A stretch of DNA of 22,354 nucleotides, from NCBI RefSeq assembly GCF_002440635.1, contig NZ_DJUW01000008.1, forward strand, positions 1-22,354, given 5' to 3'. Under the pieces are notes generated by a model, which worked only from the letters and a program-made list of their open reading frames with translations, searched no databases and was not told the origin of the DNA. Origin of the DNA: Novosphingobium sp. UBA6272. GTDB taxonomy: Bacteria; Pseudomonadota; Alphaproteobacteria; Sphingomonadales; Sphingomonadaceae. Shown here piece by piece: positions 1 through 5,943 of this stretch (position 1 is the stretch's first letter; every line of letters begins with the position of its first letter). The position numbers were made by a program, and so were the translations under genes.

Positions 1-1
1 C

Positions 2-49
2 TCGGCCGACGCCGAGGGCAGCGTGCTCGCGATCCGGCGGCGGGACTGA
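2..49 (+). CDS. 3' end of an upstream gene (partial)
   Basis: An open frame enters from the left edge and ends with TGA at 47-49, giving about 15 C-terminal residues ending in AIRRRD. The ATG of the next gene follows one base after the stop, which suggests a tightly packed operon with possible translational coupling. The fragment is too short to assign a family. It may share the origin of the GntR part of the next gene, because both lie upstream of the suspected junction near 640. Confidence 0.4.
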   Translation, partial: SADAEGSVLAIRRRD

Positions 50-50
50 T

Positions 51-770
51 ATGTCCGAACTGCCGGGACCGACCACCGACCACCGCTACATCCAGGTCGC
101 CCGCGCGCTGCGCAAGGAGATCGTCGACGGCGTGTATCCCGTTGGTTCGCAGCTACCGACCGAACACGAGCTGTGCCAGCGTTTCTCCGTCAGCAGGTAC
201 ACGGTGCGGGAGGCGCTGCGCCGGCTGCGGGAGGACAACTTGGTCTCCTCTCGCCCGCGGGCGGGCACCATGGTCGTGCCCCGGCCGTCCTCGCACGCCT
301 ACGTCCAGGACGTCATGTCGATCAACGATCTGCTCGCCTTCGCGACCGGGGCCCGGTTCGCCATCGAGTCGATCGCTATGGTCACCATCGATCGCGAGCT
401 GGCCGCCCGAACCGGTCTGCCGCTCGGCGAGGAATGGCTTGCGGTGGTGGGGTTCCGGCGGGCCGAGGACTCCGATGTCCCCATCTGCCGAACCGAGTAC
501 TACATCAACCGGTCGTTCGCGGCGGTGGGCCGGATGCTGCAGAACCACACCGGGCCGATCTTCCCGCTCCTGGAGGATCTCTTCGGGATCAGCGTCGTGG
601 AGGTGCGCCAGGAGATCACCGCCGTGCAGCTCTCCCCCGAACTGGCCCTTGCCGTTACCGACGAGCGGGTGCGCTGGGCGCTGAATGGCGAACTGATCGC
701 CGAACAGGGCGGGATCGTGCTGCGTGATGGCGACGAACTGGCGTTTCTGCCGCCGGTCAGCGGGGGATAA
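51..770 (+). CDS. Chimeric ORF: GntR/UTRA regulator fused to the C-terminal half of MoaD
   Basis: Residues about 12-75 form a GntR winged helix (QLPTEHELCQRFSVSRYTVR, then REALRRLREDNLV). Residues about 90-195 match the ligand-binding UTRA domain (FATGARFAIES, RTEYYINRSFAAVGRML, PIFPLLEDLFG). A UTRA domain should continue for roughly 45 more residues. Instead, from about residue 194-200 (LSPELA) the sequence becomes the end of MoaD, the molybdopterin synthase small subunit: RVRWALNGELI, then DGDELAFLPPVSGG with the C-terminal Gly-Gly that is thiocarboxylated in MoaD. The first half of MoaD is missing. moaE follows at 772, as expected after moaD, so the MoaD tail belongs with the right-hand DNA and the GntR part is the intruder. 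The frame stays open across the junction (nt about 630-650). This is either a natural recombination, which would give a defective regulator and no functional MoaD, or an assembly misjoin. Function as a fusion is unlikely. Confidence 0.8.
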   Translation: MSELPGPTTDHRYIQVARALRKEIVDGVYPVGSQLPTEHELCQRFSVSRYTVREALRRLREDNLVSSRPRAGTMVVPRPSSHAYVQDVMSINDLLAFATGARFAIESIAMVTIDRELAARTGLPLGEEWLAVVGFRRAEDSDVPICRTEYYINRSFAAVGRMLQNHTGPIFPLLEDLFGISVVEVRQEITAVQLSPELALAVTDERVRWALNGELIAEQGGIVLRDGDELAFLPPVSGG

Positions 771-771
771 G

Positions 772-1218
772 GTGGCGATCGAAGTCCGCCTGCTCGACGC
801 GCCGTTCAATCCCGGTCTGTTCGTCGGGCCATTTACCCAGGCGCATCCAGGCCTTGGCGGGGTCTGCACCTTCGTTGGCGAGGTCCGCAGTGGCGGCGGA
901 GTCGAAGCGCTGGAATTGAGTCATTACGCACCGCTGACCCTGTCCGGGATGGAGCGGCTGGCCGAGGCCGCCAGCGCCCGATTCGGCCTGATGGGCATCC
1001 TGATCCTGCACCGCGTTGGCGTGATGCTACCCGGTGAGCCGATTGTCTGCGTTTCCGCTGCGGCCACGCATCGACGCGCGGCATTTGACGCGGTCGATTA
1101 CGCGATGGATCACCTCAAGAGCCGGTCATGGTTCTGGAAGCGCGAAAAGCGCGGCGGGGAATGGCACTGGATCGAGCCGCGCGGCGAAGACCACGCCGAT
1201 CTTGCGCGCTGGGATTAG
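772..1218 (+). CDS. moaE: Molybdopterin synthase catalytic subunit MoaE
   Basis: MoaE is the large subunit of molybdopterin synthase. It converts cyclic pyranopterin monophosphate to molybdopterin using sulfur carried on the MoaD C-terminus. The 148-residue product has the family signature: GAVCTFVGEVR-like VCTFVGEVRS near residues 31-40, a central RVGVMLPGE, and the active-site lysines K116 and K123 in HLKSRSWFWKRE, spaced as in E. coli MoaE. I chose the GTG start at 772, just after the upstream stop and with a G-rich ribosome-binding site, over an ATG at 724 inside the MoaD frame, because family homology begins with AIEVRLLDAPF. Its usual partner gene moaD is represented here only by its second half. 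The stop TAG overlaps the stop of the convergent lipoprotein gene. Confidence 0.93.
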   Translation: MAIEVRLLDAPFNPGLFVGPFTQAHPGLGGVCTFVGEVRSGGGVEALELSHYAPLTLSGMERLAEAASARFGLMGILILHRVGVMLPGEPIVCVSAAATHRRAAFDAVDYAMDHLKSRSWFWKREKRGGEWHWIEPRGEDHADLARWD

Positions 1219-1727
1219 CGGTCCAGCGCACCCTTCAATGATTCGAGCACGCGGTCCTGGCCCGAAATGATCGCCACTGCCTGCTGACGGGTTGCCTCGA
1301 TCGGGGCCACGTCGAGCCCGGTGATCCGCGCTTCGGCATAGAGCGAATCGAGCTCGGCCATGGCGACCATCGCCTGGGCACGGGCCGCTTCGAGCTCGGA
1401 GACGGCCACAGTGGCGACCGACCAGCTCTCGCTGCCCATCGGCGCGCCGCGGGCGGCACCGACCAGGCTGCGGGCGCGGGCTTCCTTGCCGGTGAACCGG
1501 GCATCGGCGCCGCGCACTTCGGCCAGCAGCAGGTCCAGCTTGTCGCGCTTGGCCGGATCGAGCGGCGGCGGAGCCGGCGGCGGAGGCGGCGGAGCGGGCG
1601 GCCATGTTGCCGTGACCCGCTCGGCCGGGCGCTTGGCCAGCGAGGGATAGGCCCCATCGTCGCTTGCGCAGGCGGTCAGGGCCAGGCTAGCGCAGGCAAG
1701 CAACGGAAGGGTGAGGGCGCGGGGCAT
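1215..1727 (-). CDS. Small uncharacterised lipoprotein with proline-rich segment
   Basis: The 170-residue product begins with a lipoprotein signal peptide (MPRALTLPLLACASLALTAC) with lipobox LTAC, so it is predicted to be lipidated and membrane anchored. A proline-rich linker (about residues 43-60) follows, then a charged, probably helical region containing LDLLLAEVRGADARFTGKEARAR and an Ala/Glu-rich C-terminus. I do not recognise a named family; the helical body after a proline linker suggests a periplasmic anchoring or spacer protein, but this is inference. The only suitable start is ATG at 1727. Its TAA overlaps the moaE TAG in the four bases TTAG, so the two genes converge with no space for a conventional terminator. 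Confidence 0.8.
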   Translation of the reverse strand: MPRALTLPLLACASLALTACASDDGAYPSLAKRPAERVTATWPPAPPPPPPAPPPLDPAKRDKLDLLLAEVRGADARFTGKEARARSLVGAARGAPMGSESWSVATVAVSELEAARAQAMVAMAELDSLYAEARITGLDVAPIEATRQQAVAIISGQDRVLESLKGALDR

Positions 1728-1779
1728 GGCCTGCCCAATAGCATGTCCGACAAACCTTGCCAGAGAGGTTCTTCCGGCG

Positions 1780-1808
1780 TTGACACTTGCGGGCGGTTCT
1801 ATTAGGGG
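1780..1808 (+). promoter_or_regulatory. Probable rplU-rpmA promoter
   Basis: A perfect -35 hexamer TTGACA lies at 1780-1785. The expected -10 position about 17 bases downstream (about 1800-1808) contains TATTAG, a weak match that also sits closer to the -35 than usual. It is the only good -35 in the 174-base gap before rplU. The start of transcription would fall just before or at the folded leader beginning at 1806. Confidence 0.5.
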
Positions 1809-1858
1809 CAGCCCTTCTTTGGCACCCCTGCCGTCCGGCGGGGGCCAATGCGCTGCCC
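1806..1858 (+). promoter_or_regulatory. Strong structured 5' leader upstream of rplU
   Basis: The leader can fold into one long nested hairpin. The outer stem is GGGCAGC (1806-1812) with GCTGCCC (1852-1858). After an internal loop comes TTGGC (1819-1823) with GCCAA (1844-1848), then CCCC (1825-1828) with GGGG (1840-1843), then GCC (1830-1832) with GGC (1837-1839), closing on GTCC. There is no T tract, so it is not an intrinsic terminator. Ribosomal protein operons are often controlled by an r-protein binding its own leader, and this position, 43 bases before the rplU start, fits such a control element. Binding by L21 is inference. Confidence 0.55.
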
Positions 1859-1901
1859 GAATTCTCGGGTGGTTAGATGAAAATGAACGGATAAGGGCAC
1901 C

Positions 1902-2324
1902 ATGTTCGCAGTAGTGCGCACGGGCGGCAAACAATACCGGGTTGCCGCCGGAGACAAGATCGCGGTTGAAAAGCTGGCTGGTGAAGCCGGTGAGACCATC
2001 ACCCTGGGCGACGTCCTGCTGGCCGGTGACGGCGGCGAAGTGAAGGACGCCAAGGGCGTTGTCGTTTCGGCCGAAATCATCGCCCAGGCGAAGTCGGAAA
2101 AGGTGATCGTTTTCAAGAAGCGCCGCCGCCACAACTATCGCCGCAAGAACGGCCACCGCCAGCAGATGACCCTGCTGCGGATCGTTGCTGTTGGCGCCGA
2201 AGCCAAGAAGGCCGCTCCCAAGAAGGAAGCTGCGCCCAAGGCTGAAGAAACCGCCGCCGAAGCACCGGCGAAGAAGGCCCCGGCCAAGAAGGCCGCAGCC
2301 AAGGCCTCTGGGCCTGCTGAATAA
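1902..2324 (+). CDS. rplU: 50S ribosomal protein L21 with extended Lys/Ala tail
   Basis: L21 is a structural protein of the large ribosomal subunit that binds 23S rRNA. The start MFAVVRTGGKQYRV is the L21 signature, and KKRRRHNYRRKNGHRQ is the conserved basic RNA-binding region. The 140-residue product exceeds the roughly 103 residues of the E. coli protein through a C-terminal extension rich in KK, AP and EA (about residues 105-140). This low-complexity tail is common in sphingomonads and probably adds flexible basic contacts. It is first in an operon with rpmA, whose start lies 20 bases after the rplU stop. A -35-like element and a folded leader precede it. Confidence 0.97.
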   Translation: MFAVVRTGGKQYRVAAGDKIAVEKLAGEAGETITLGDVLLAGDGGEVKDAKGVVVSAEIIAQAKSEKVIVFKKRRRHNYRRKNGHRQQMTLLRIVAVGAEAKKAAPKKEAAPKAEETAAEAPAKKAPAKKAAAKASGPAE

Positions 2325-2344
2325 GAATTCCGGAGTAGTTCGAG

Positions 2345-2611
2345 ATGGCACATAAAAAAGCAGGCGGTTCATCGCGTAACGGTCGCGACTCAGCGGGCCG
2401 CCGCCTTGGCGTGAAGAAGTTTGGCGGTCAGGAAGTGATCGGCGGCAACATCATCATCCGCCAGCGCGGGACCAAGGTGTACCCGGGCGCCAACGTCGGT
2501 CTGGGCAAGGATCACACCCTGTTCGCTCTGACTGCCGGCCGCGTGCGCTTCCATGATGGCAAGCTTGGCCGCAAGTACGTCTCGGTCGACATGGCCCAGG
2601 CAGCGGAATAA
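2345..2611 (+). CDS. rpmA: 50S ribosomal protein L27
   Basis: L27 sits near the peptidyl transferase centre and helps position tRNA through its flexible N-terminus. The 88-residue product begins MAHKKAGGSSRNGRDS, the standard N-terminus without the cleaved leader peptide found in Firmicutes, and continues with LGVKKFGGQ and IIIRQRGTKVYPG. A GGAG ribosome-binding site precedes the ATG. It is co-transcribed with rplU, and an intrinsic terminator lies 66 bases after its stop. Confidence 0.98.
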   Translation: MAHKKAGGSSRNGRDSAGRRLGVKKFGGQEVIGGNIIIRQRGTKVYPGANVGLGKDHTLFALTAGRVRFHDGKLGRKYVSVDMAQAAE

Positions 2612-2612
2612 C

Positions 2613-2635
2613 GGACAGTCGCTAACGGGCTGTCC
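2613..2635 (+). repeat. Small hairpin just after rpmA
   Basis: GGACAG (2613-2618) pairs with CTGTCC (2630-2635) around an 11-base loop, starting one base after the rpmA stop. It has no T tract. It may protect the 3' end of the transcript or simply precede the true terminator. Confidence 0.4.
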
Positions 2636-2677
2636 CTGATGGGATGGCCCCGCCGGCTTAACGACCCGGCAGAACGA

Positions 2678-2707
2678 GGGAGAGGGGCCAACCCGTCTCC
2701 CTTTTTT
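2678..2707 (+). terminator. Intrinsic terminator of the rplU-rpmA operon
   Basis: GGGAGA (2678-2683) pairs with TCTCCC (2696-2701). The inner pairs GGG/CCC follow one mismatch, and the loop is CCAA. Six T residues (2702-2707) follow the stem directly. This is a textbook Rho-independent terminator for the plus strand. Confidence 0.85.
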
Positions 2708-2833
2708 CGTCTCTTCCTCAGCACGGTTTCGACAGGGCATCCCAAATCGGGTGCACCCTGACGCAAGCCGTAATGGCAATGTCACAGGTCGCGCCTAACA
2801 GGCCGGCGTGGGGCGAATGACGAGAGGTGAAAG

Positions 2834-3403
2834 ATGTTCATTCGCAGTGAAAGATTGTTCCTGCGGCCGGGCTGGCCCGAGGATTGGCAGGAACTGCTCA
2901 GCCGGATTGCCGACGAATCGGTGGTCAAGAACCTGGCCAAGGTGCCCTGGCCCTATACCGCCGACGATGCCCGGTGGTTTGCCAGCCAGCCGCAGCACCC
3001 GCGTCTGCCGCACTTCTTTGTGACCCTGCCGACCAGCGCGGCTCCGGCCGAGCTGATCGGCTGCGTGGGGCTGGGCGAAGTCGATGGCGAGGTTGAGCTC
3101 GGCTATTGGTTCGCGCGCCAGCATTGGGGCAAGGGCTATGCCACCGAGGCCGCCCGGGCCGTGCTGCGGCTCGCCCGGGTGCTGGGGCACCGCGAGCTTG
3201 TCGCCGGCCACTTCATCGACAATCCGGCATCGGGCGCGGTGCTGCGCAAGGTCGGATTCGTCCCGACCGGCAAACTGCGGCAACGGTTCAGCCTGTCACG
3301 TGGGTATGAGACTCAGTCGGTCGAACACCGGCTCGTGCTGGGCCAGCCCAGCGACTGCGATGGCGGAGACGACAACGTAGCCGCCCCGATGCGAGCCGCT
3401 TAA
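2834..3403 (+). CDS. GNAT family N-acetyltransferase, RimJ/RimL type
   Basis: GNAT enzymes transfer an acetyl group from acetyl-CoA to an amine; the RimJ/RimL subgroup includes N-terminal acetylases of ribosomal proteins as well as drug-modifying enzymes. The opening IRSERLFLRPGWPEDWQ is typical of the subgroup. The acetyl-CoA-binding motif is RQHWGKGYATEAARAVLRLA (about residues 94-113), and NPASGAVLRKVGFVPTGK is the conserved later segment. Length is 189 residues. GAGAGGTGAAAG just before the ATG supports the start. It is monocistronic, lying between the rpmA terminator and a palindromic element. The substrate cannot be read from the sequence. Confidence 0.9.
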   Translation: MFIRSERLFLRPGWPEDWQELLSRIADESVVKNLAKVPWPYTADDARWFASQPQHPRLPHFFVTLPTSAAPAELIGCVGLGEVDGEVELGYWFARQHWGKGYATEAARAVLRLARVLGHRELVAGHFIDNPASGAVLRKVGFVPTGKLRQRFSLSRGYETQSVEHRLVLGQPSDCDGGDDNVAAPMRAA

Positions 3404-3413
3404 GCAACAAAGT

Positions 3414-3560
3414 TCCTCTCCATTTTCACGAAGTGCAAATGGGAAGGTGGCATTTGCGAAGCAAATGACGGAGGGGTCTCTGCCCTCGCGCATTGCCCCT
3501 CCGTCAGCCGCCTACGGCGTCTGCCACCTCCCCAGATGTGCTTTGCAAATCTGGAGAGGA
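3414..3560. repeat. Branched palindromic intergenic element (about 147 bp)
   Basis: The element can fold into a multi-arm structure. The outer stem is TCCTCTCC (3414-3421) with GGAGAGGA (3553-3560). Inside it are a hairpin at 3422-3440 and a second at 3534-3552. The central stem GGTGGCA (3446-3452) with TGCCACC (3522-3528) encloses three further arms: ATTTGC/GCAAAT (3452-3466), GACGGAGGGG (3467-3476) with CCCCTCCGTC (3496-3505), and GCCG/CGGC (3507-3518). It fills the gap between two convergent genes. It resembles a REP-like or non-autonomous MITE-like sphingomonad repeat and may act as a two-way terminator; no other copy lies in the window. Confidence 0.7.
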
Positions 3561-3568
3561 TCAAACGC

Positions 3569-4465
3569 TCAGACCATGACCGCGTCGGGGAATTCGCTTT
3601 CCGCCTTGGCGATCAGCGCGCGGTCGTCGTGCTTCCAGGGGTGGAAGCCGGGCAGGAAGTAGGCGACCCAGGCCGGGAAGATCTTGCGCAGCACGCCCGG
3701 TGTGCCGACCAGATACCAGGCCAGCTTGGCCTTGACCTTCCAGCCGGTAAGCCCGTCCTGAGCGAGCAGTTCCAGCGTGTCGTTCCAGCGGTTGCGCAGG
3801 AAGTTGAAGGTCACCAGCAGCATCGTCACCGCTTTCAGGCGATAGCGCCGCAGCCGGGTCCAGTCGCGCGTGGCGTGCAGGAAGGTGTCATAGGCGACGC
3901 CCTTGTGCTCGATTTCCTCGATCGCGTGCCAGCGCCACATCGCTGCCGTTTCCGGTTCGGCATTCTTGAAGTGCTGCGGGTTGGCGAGGAATTCGTGCGC
4001 CATCATCGCGGTGTAGTGTTCCAGCGCGATGGTCGCGGCGAGGTTGACGATCTGCGGGCGCTGCTTGATCATTTCCATCAGCTCGCCAACGCGGGCATCG
4101 ATCCGGGCCATGTCGTAGCCGGCATCGGCAGCGGCCTTGTTGAACACCACGTGCTCTCGGGTGTGGTTGATTTCCTGCTTCACAAAGGCGCGGATCTCGG
4201 CCTCCAGCTTGGGCGGGGCGCCTTCGCGGTGGGCCTTGACCGCCTCGATGAACATCGCCTCGCCGCGCGGGAAGGTGGCGGAGAGGGCGTTGTGCCAGGC
4301 AGTGGCGACCGGATCGCCGCCCAGCCACCAGCGGCCAGGCTTCTGCGCGCGGCCAAAGCGCTGGTCGCGGACCACGATCTCAAGATCGGCGGGGGTGGGG
4401 ACATCCAGCTTGCCGAGGGGCGCAGCCGGTTCTAGGTCGAGGGGGAATTTGGTGGGAGCGTTCAT
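3569..4465 (-). CDS. Metal-dependent hydrolase family protein (COG3687/PF10118-like)
   Basis: The 298-residue product belongs to the family annotated as predicted metal-dependent hydrolase. It is rich in His/Glu pairs arranged as in ferritin-like di-iron folds: FIEAVKAHR, QEINHTREHVVF, ALEHYTAMMAHEF and WHAIEEIEHKGVAYD. The true reaction of the family is not established. The ATG at 4465 is chosen because the family starts close to PLDLEPAAP, and the reading frame further upstream lies antisense to the TetR gene. It is divergent from the TetR gene with 28 bases between starts, so TetR control is likely. Its promoter appears to place the -10 six bases before the ATG, suggesting a leaderless or very short leader mRNA. 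Confidence 0.85.
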   Translation of the reverse strand: MNAPTKFPLDLEPAAPLGKLDVPTPADLEIVVRDQRFGRAQKPGRWWLGGDPVATAWHNALSATFPRGEAMFIEAVKAHREGAPPKLEAEIRAFVKQEINHTREHVVFNKAAADAGYDMARIDARVGELMEMIKQRPQIVNLAATIALEHYTAMMAHEFLANPQHFKNAEPETAAMWRWHAIEEIEHKGVAYDTFLHATRDWTRLRRYRLKAVTMLLVTFNFLRNRWNDTLELLAQDGLTGWKVKAKLAWYLVGTPGVLRKIFPAWVAYFLPGFHPWKHDDRALIAKAESEFPDAVMV

Positions 4466-4471
4466 GCTGCC

Positions 4472-4500
4472 CCGATAGAGGTAACTTACACTAATGTCAA
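4472..4500 (-). promoter_or_regulatory. Divergent promoter/operator between hydrolase and TetR genes
   Basis: On the minus strand, TTGACA (4500-4495) and TATCGG (4477-4472) are separated by 17 bases and point to the hydrolase gene. The -35 overlaps the TetR start codon (ATG 4494-4496). Within the spacer, GTAACTTAC (4481-4489) is a perfect 9-bp dyad, and ACA-N4-TGT lies at 4488-4497. Either could be the TetR operator. A repressor bound here would block the hydrolase promoter and its own gene. Confidence 0.5.
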
Positions 4501-5093
4501 TAAGGAAGCGCCTGACCCAGGAAGAGAGCCGGACCGTGGCCCTTGAGGCTGCGCGCGCGCTGCTGATCGAACTGGGGCCGCAGGCGGTTACGCTCAAAGC
4601 CGTGGCTTCGCGAATCGGACGTACGCACGCCAACCTGCTGCACCATTTCGGCTCGGCCGCTGGTCTGCAGAAGGAGCTCGCCGGGCATCTCGCGGTGACG
4701 ATCTGCGCGACAATCGAAGATGCCGTGCTGGCCAGCCGGGCCGGCGAGGGTAGCCCGCGCGAAGTGGTCGACCTGACCTTTGATGCCTTCGACAAGGAAG
4801 GCGGCGGCGCGCTGGCCACCTGGATGCTGATGAACGGCAACGAGGACGCGCTCGACCCGTTGCTTGAGGCGATTCACGAACTGGTCGACGATCTGGGCGA
4901 TCACGAGACTGCGCAGATGCACGATGTCACCCATGCCTTGTGCGTGATGGCGCTAGGCGATGCGCTGATGGGCGCACAACTGGCGCAAAGCCTTGGTCTG
5001 CCTCGCACTTCGGCGCGCGATATGGCGGAGAAGATGCTGATCGACGGCGCGATTGCGGCGGGGATCGTGGTGCCCGGTCAGCCTTCTGACTGA
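4494..5093 (+). CDS. TetR family transcriptional regulator
   Basis: The 199-residue length is normal for TetR repressors. The N-terminal DNA-binding domain (about residues 10-60) shows ALEAARALLIELGPQAVTLK and the HTH AVASRIGRTHANLLHHFGSA. The remainder is the helical ligand-binding domain. It is divergent from the metal-dependent hydrolase gene, the common layout for a TetR regulator and its target. The ATG at 4494 lies inside the -35 element of the opposite promoter. Its 3' end overlaps the convergent ygfZ by 16 bp. The inducer is unknown. Confidence 0.9.
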   Translation: MSIRKRLTQEESRTVALEAARALLIELGPQAVTLKAVASRIGRTHANLLHHFGSAAGLQKELAGHLAVTICATIEDAVLASRAGEGSPREVVDLTFDAFDKEGGGALATWMLMNGNEDALDPLLEAIHELVDDLGDHETAQMHDVTHALCVMALGDALMGAQLAQSLGLPRTSARDMAEKMLIDGAIAAGIVVPGQPSD

Positions 5094-5791
5094 AGCCAGC
5101 TGGGGCGCCATTCGGGCCGAATATCCTCGACCCGCAGGTGATCAACCGCCAGCCCCAGATCGGGATAGACCGCGCGCTGGCGCTTGGGATCGCTCTGCGC
5201 CATTGGCACCACCACCAGCCGCCGGTTGACCTTCTGCCGCCAGTTCATCCGCGCAGTGTTCTCCTGCCCGACATAGCAGCCCTTGGTGAAGGACACACCA
5301 TTCAGCTCGGCGGCGTTGCATTCCAGCCAGAGCAGGTCGGACAGTTCGTCGCTGCCTTCGCAGACATCATGTGAAAGGCGGTGCGCAAGCCATTGCGGTT
5401 CGGCGCTTTCCCCTTCCGCCGCCCCGATCCAGCGCTGACCCAGCGCGGGTAGGCGCGGATCGGGCGAAGGACCATCACCCGGCTGCCAGTGTACGCCCAG
5501 TTCCGGGTCTGGCGCGATGCCGATCTTGCGGCGCAAGCGATAGAGCGACAGCCGCTTGACCAGCGCTTCGGCCTGATCGGCTTCGGCATCGATCAGCAGG
5601 TCTTCGCCCTGGCCCCAGACCACGAAGTCGAACAGCACCTTGCCCTGCGGGCTGAGCAGCGCCGCCCAGACCGGCAGCGGCCCGGTAACATCGTTGGTGA
5701 CCAACCCTTGCAGGAAGGCGCGGACATCTTCGCCCGGGTCCGAAGCGGTCAGGCGGATCGCGGCGCGGCTGCTGAGGCGGGTGGCGGTCAT
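5078..5791 (-). CDS. ygfZ: Folate-binding Fe-S cluster assembly protein YgfZ
   Basis: YgfZ is a tetrahydrofolate-binding relative of the glycine cleavage T-protein and supports assembly or repair of certain Fe-S enzymes. The diagnostic motif KGCYVGQE is present at about residues 170-177, with the conserved Cys172, followed by NTARMNWRQKVNRR. LQGLVTNDV near residue 27 matches the family N-terminus. The product is 237 residues from the ATG at 5791 (MTATRLSSRAAIRL); a longer upstream frame runs into an inverted repeat and was rejected. The 3' end overlaps the TetR gene by 16 bp, tail to tail. Confidence 0.92.
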   Translation of the reverse strand: MTATRLSSRAAIRLTASDPGEDVRAFLQGLVTNDVTGPLPVWAALLSPQGKVLFDFVVWGQGEDLLIDAEADQAEALVKRLSLYRLRRKIGIAPDPELGVHWQPGDGPSPDPRLPALGQRWIGAAEGESAEPQWLAHRLSHDVCEGSDELSDLLWLECNAAELNGVSFTKGCYVGQENTARMNWRQKVNRRLVVVPMAQSDPKRQRAVYPDLGLAVDHLRVEDIRPEWRPSWLQSEG

Positions 5792-5831
5792 GGGTGACAG
5801 ATAGGGCTTCGCACGCAAAATTGCAGCAGTT

Positions 5832-5931
5832 CCGTCCGCCCTGAGCTTGTCGAAGGGCTGCTTTGTCTTTGCGCGATGCGCGCTACCGCGCGAAGAACAG
5901 GACAGTGCTTCGACAAGCTCAGCACGGGCGG
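5832..5931. repeat. Inverted repeat in the ygfZ-pyrC divergent gap
   Basis: The arms are 5832-5855 and 5908-5931. They share an uninterrupted 15-base inverted match, CTGAGCTTGTCGAAG with CTTCGACAAGCTCAG, and match imperfectly beyond it. An inner hairpin pairs CTTTGCGCG with CGCGCGAAG. The CTTCGACAAGCTCAG core is a widespread dispersed repeat in sphingomonads and some other bacteria (recalled, not searched). It occupies most of the 152-base gap, so the pyrC promoter must lie in it or upstream of it. Confidence 0.75.
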
Positions 5932-5943
5932 TTATGGGGAGGA

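Noticed and set aside
1215..2372. Long minus-strand ORF of 385 codons antisense to rplU
   Set aside because: Only its last 170 codons look real (signal peptide and lipobox from 1727). The earlier part is the antisense shadow of the Lys/Ala-rich rplU tail and the leader.
2749..2758. Perfect 10-bp palindrome GGGTGCACCC before the GNAT gene
   Set aside because: It is short, not near a recognisable promoter, and expected by chance at this base composition.
3536..4435. Plus-strand ORF of 299 codons opposite the metal-dependent hydrolase
   Set aside because: Its translation has no family features and its frame mirrors the real minus-strand gene, whose His/Glu motifs are clear.
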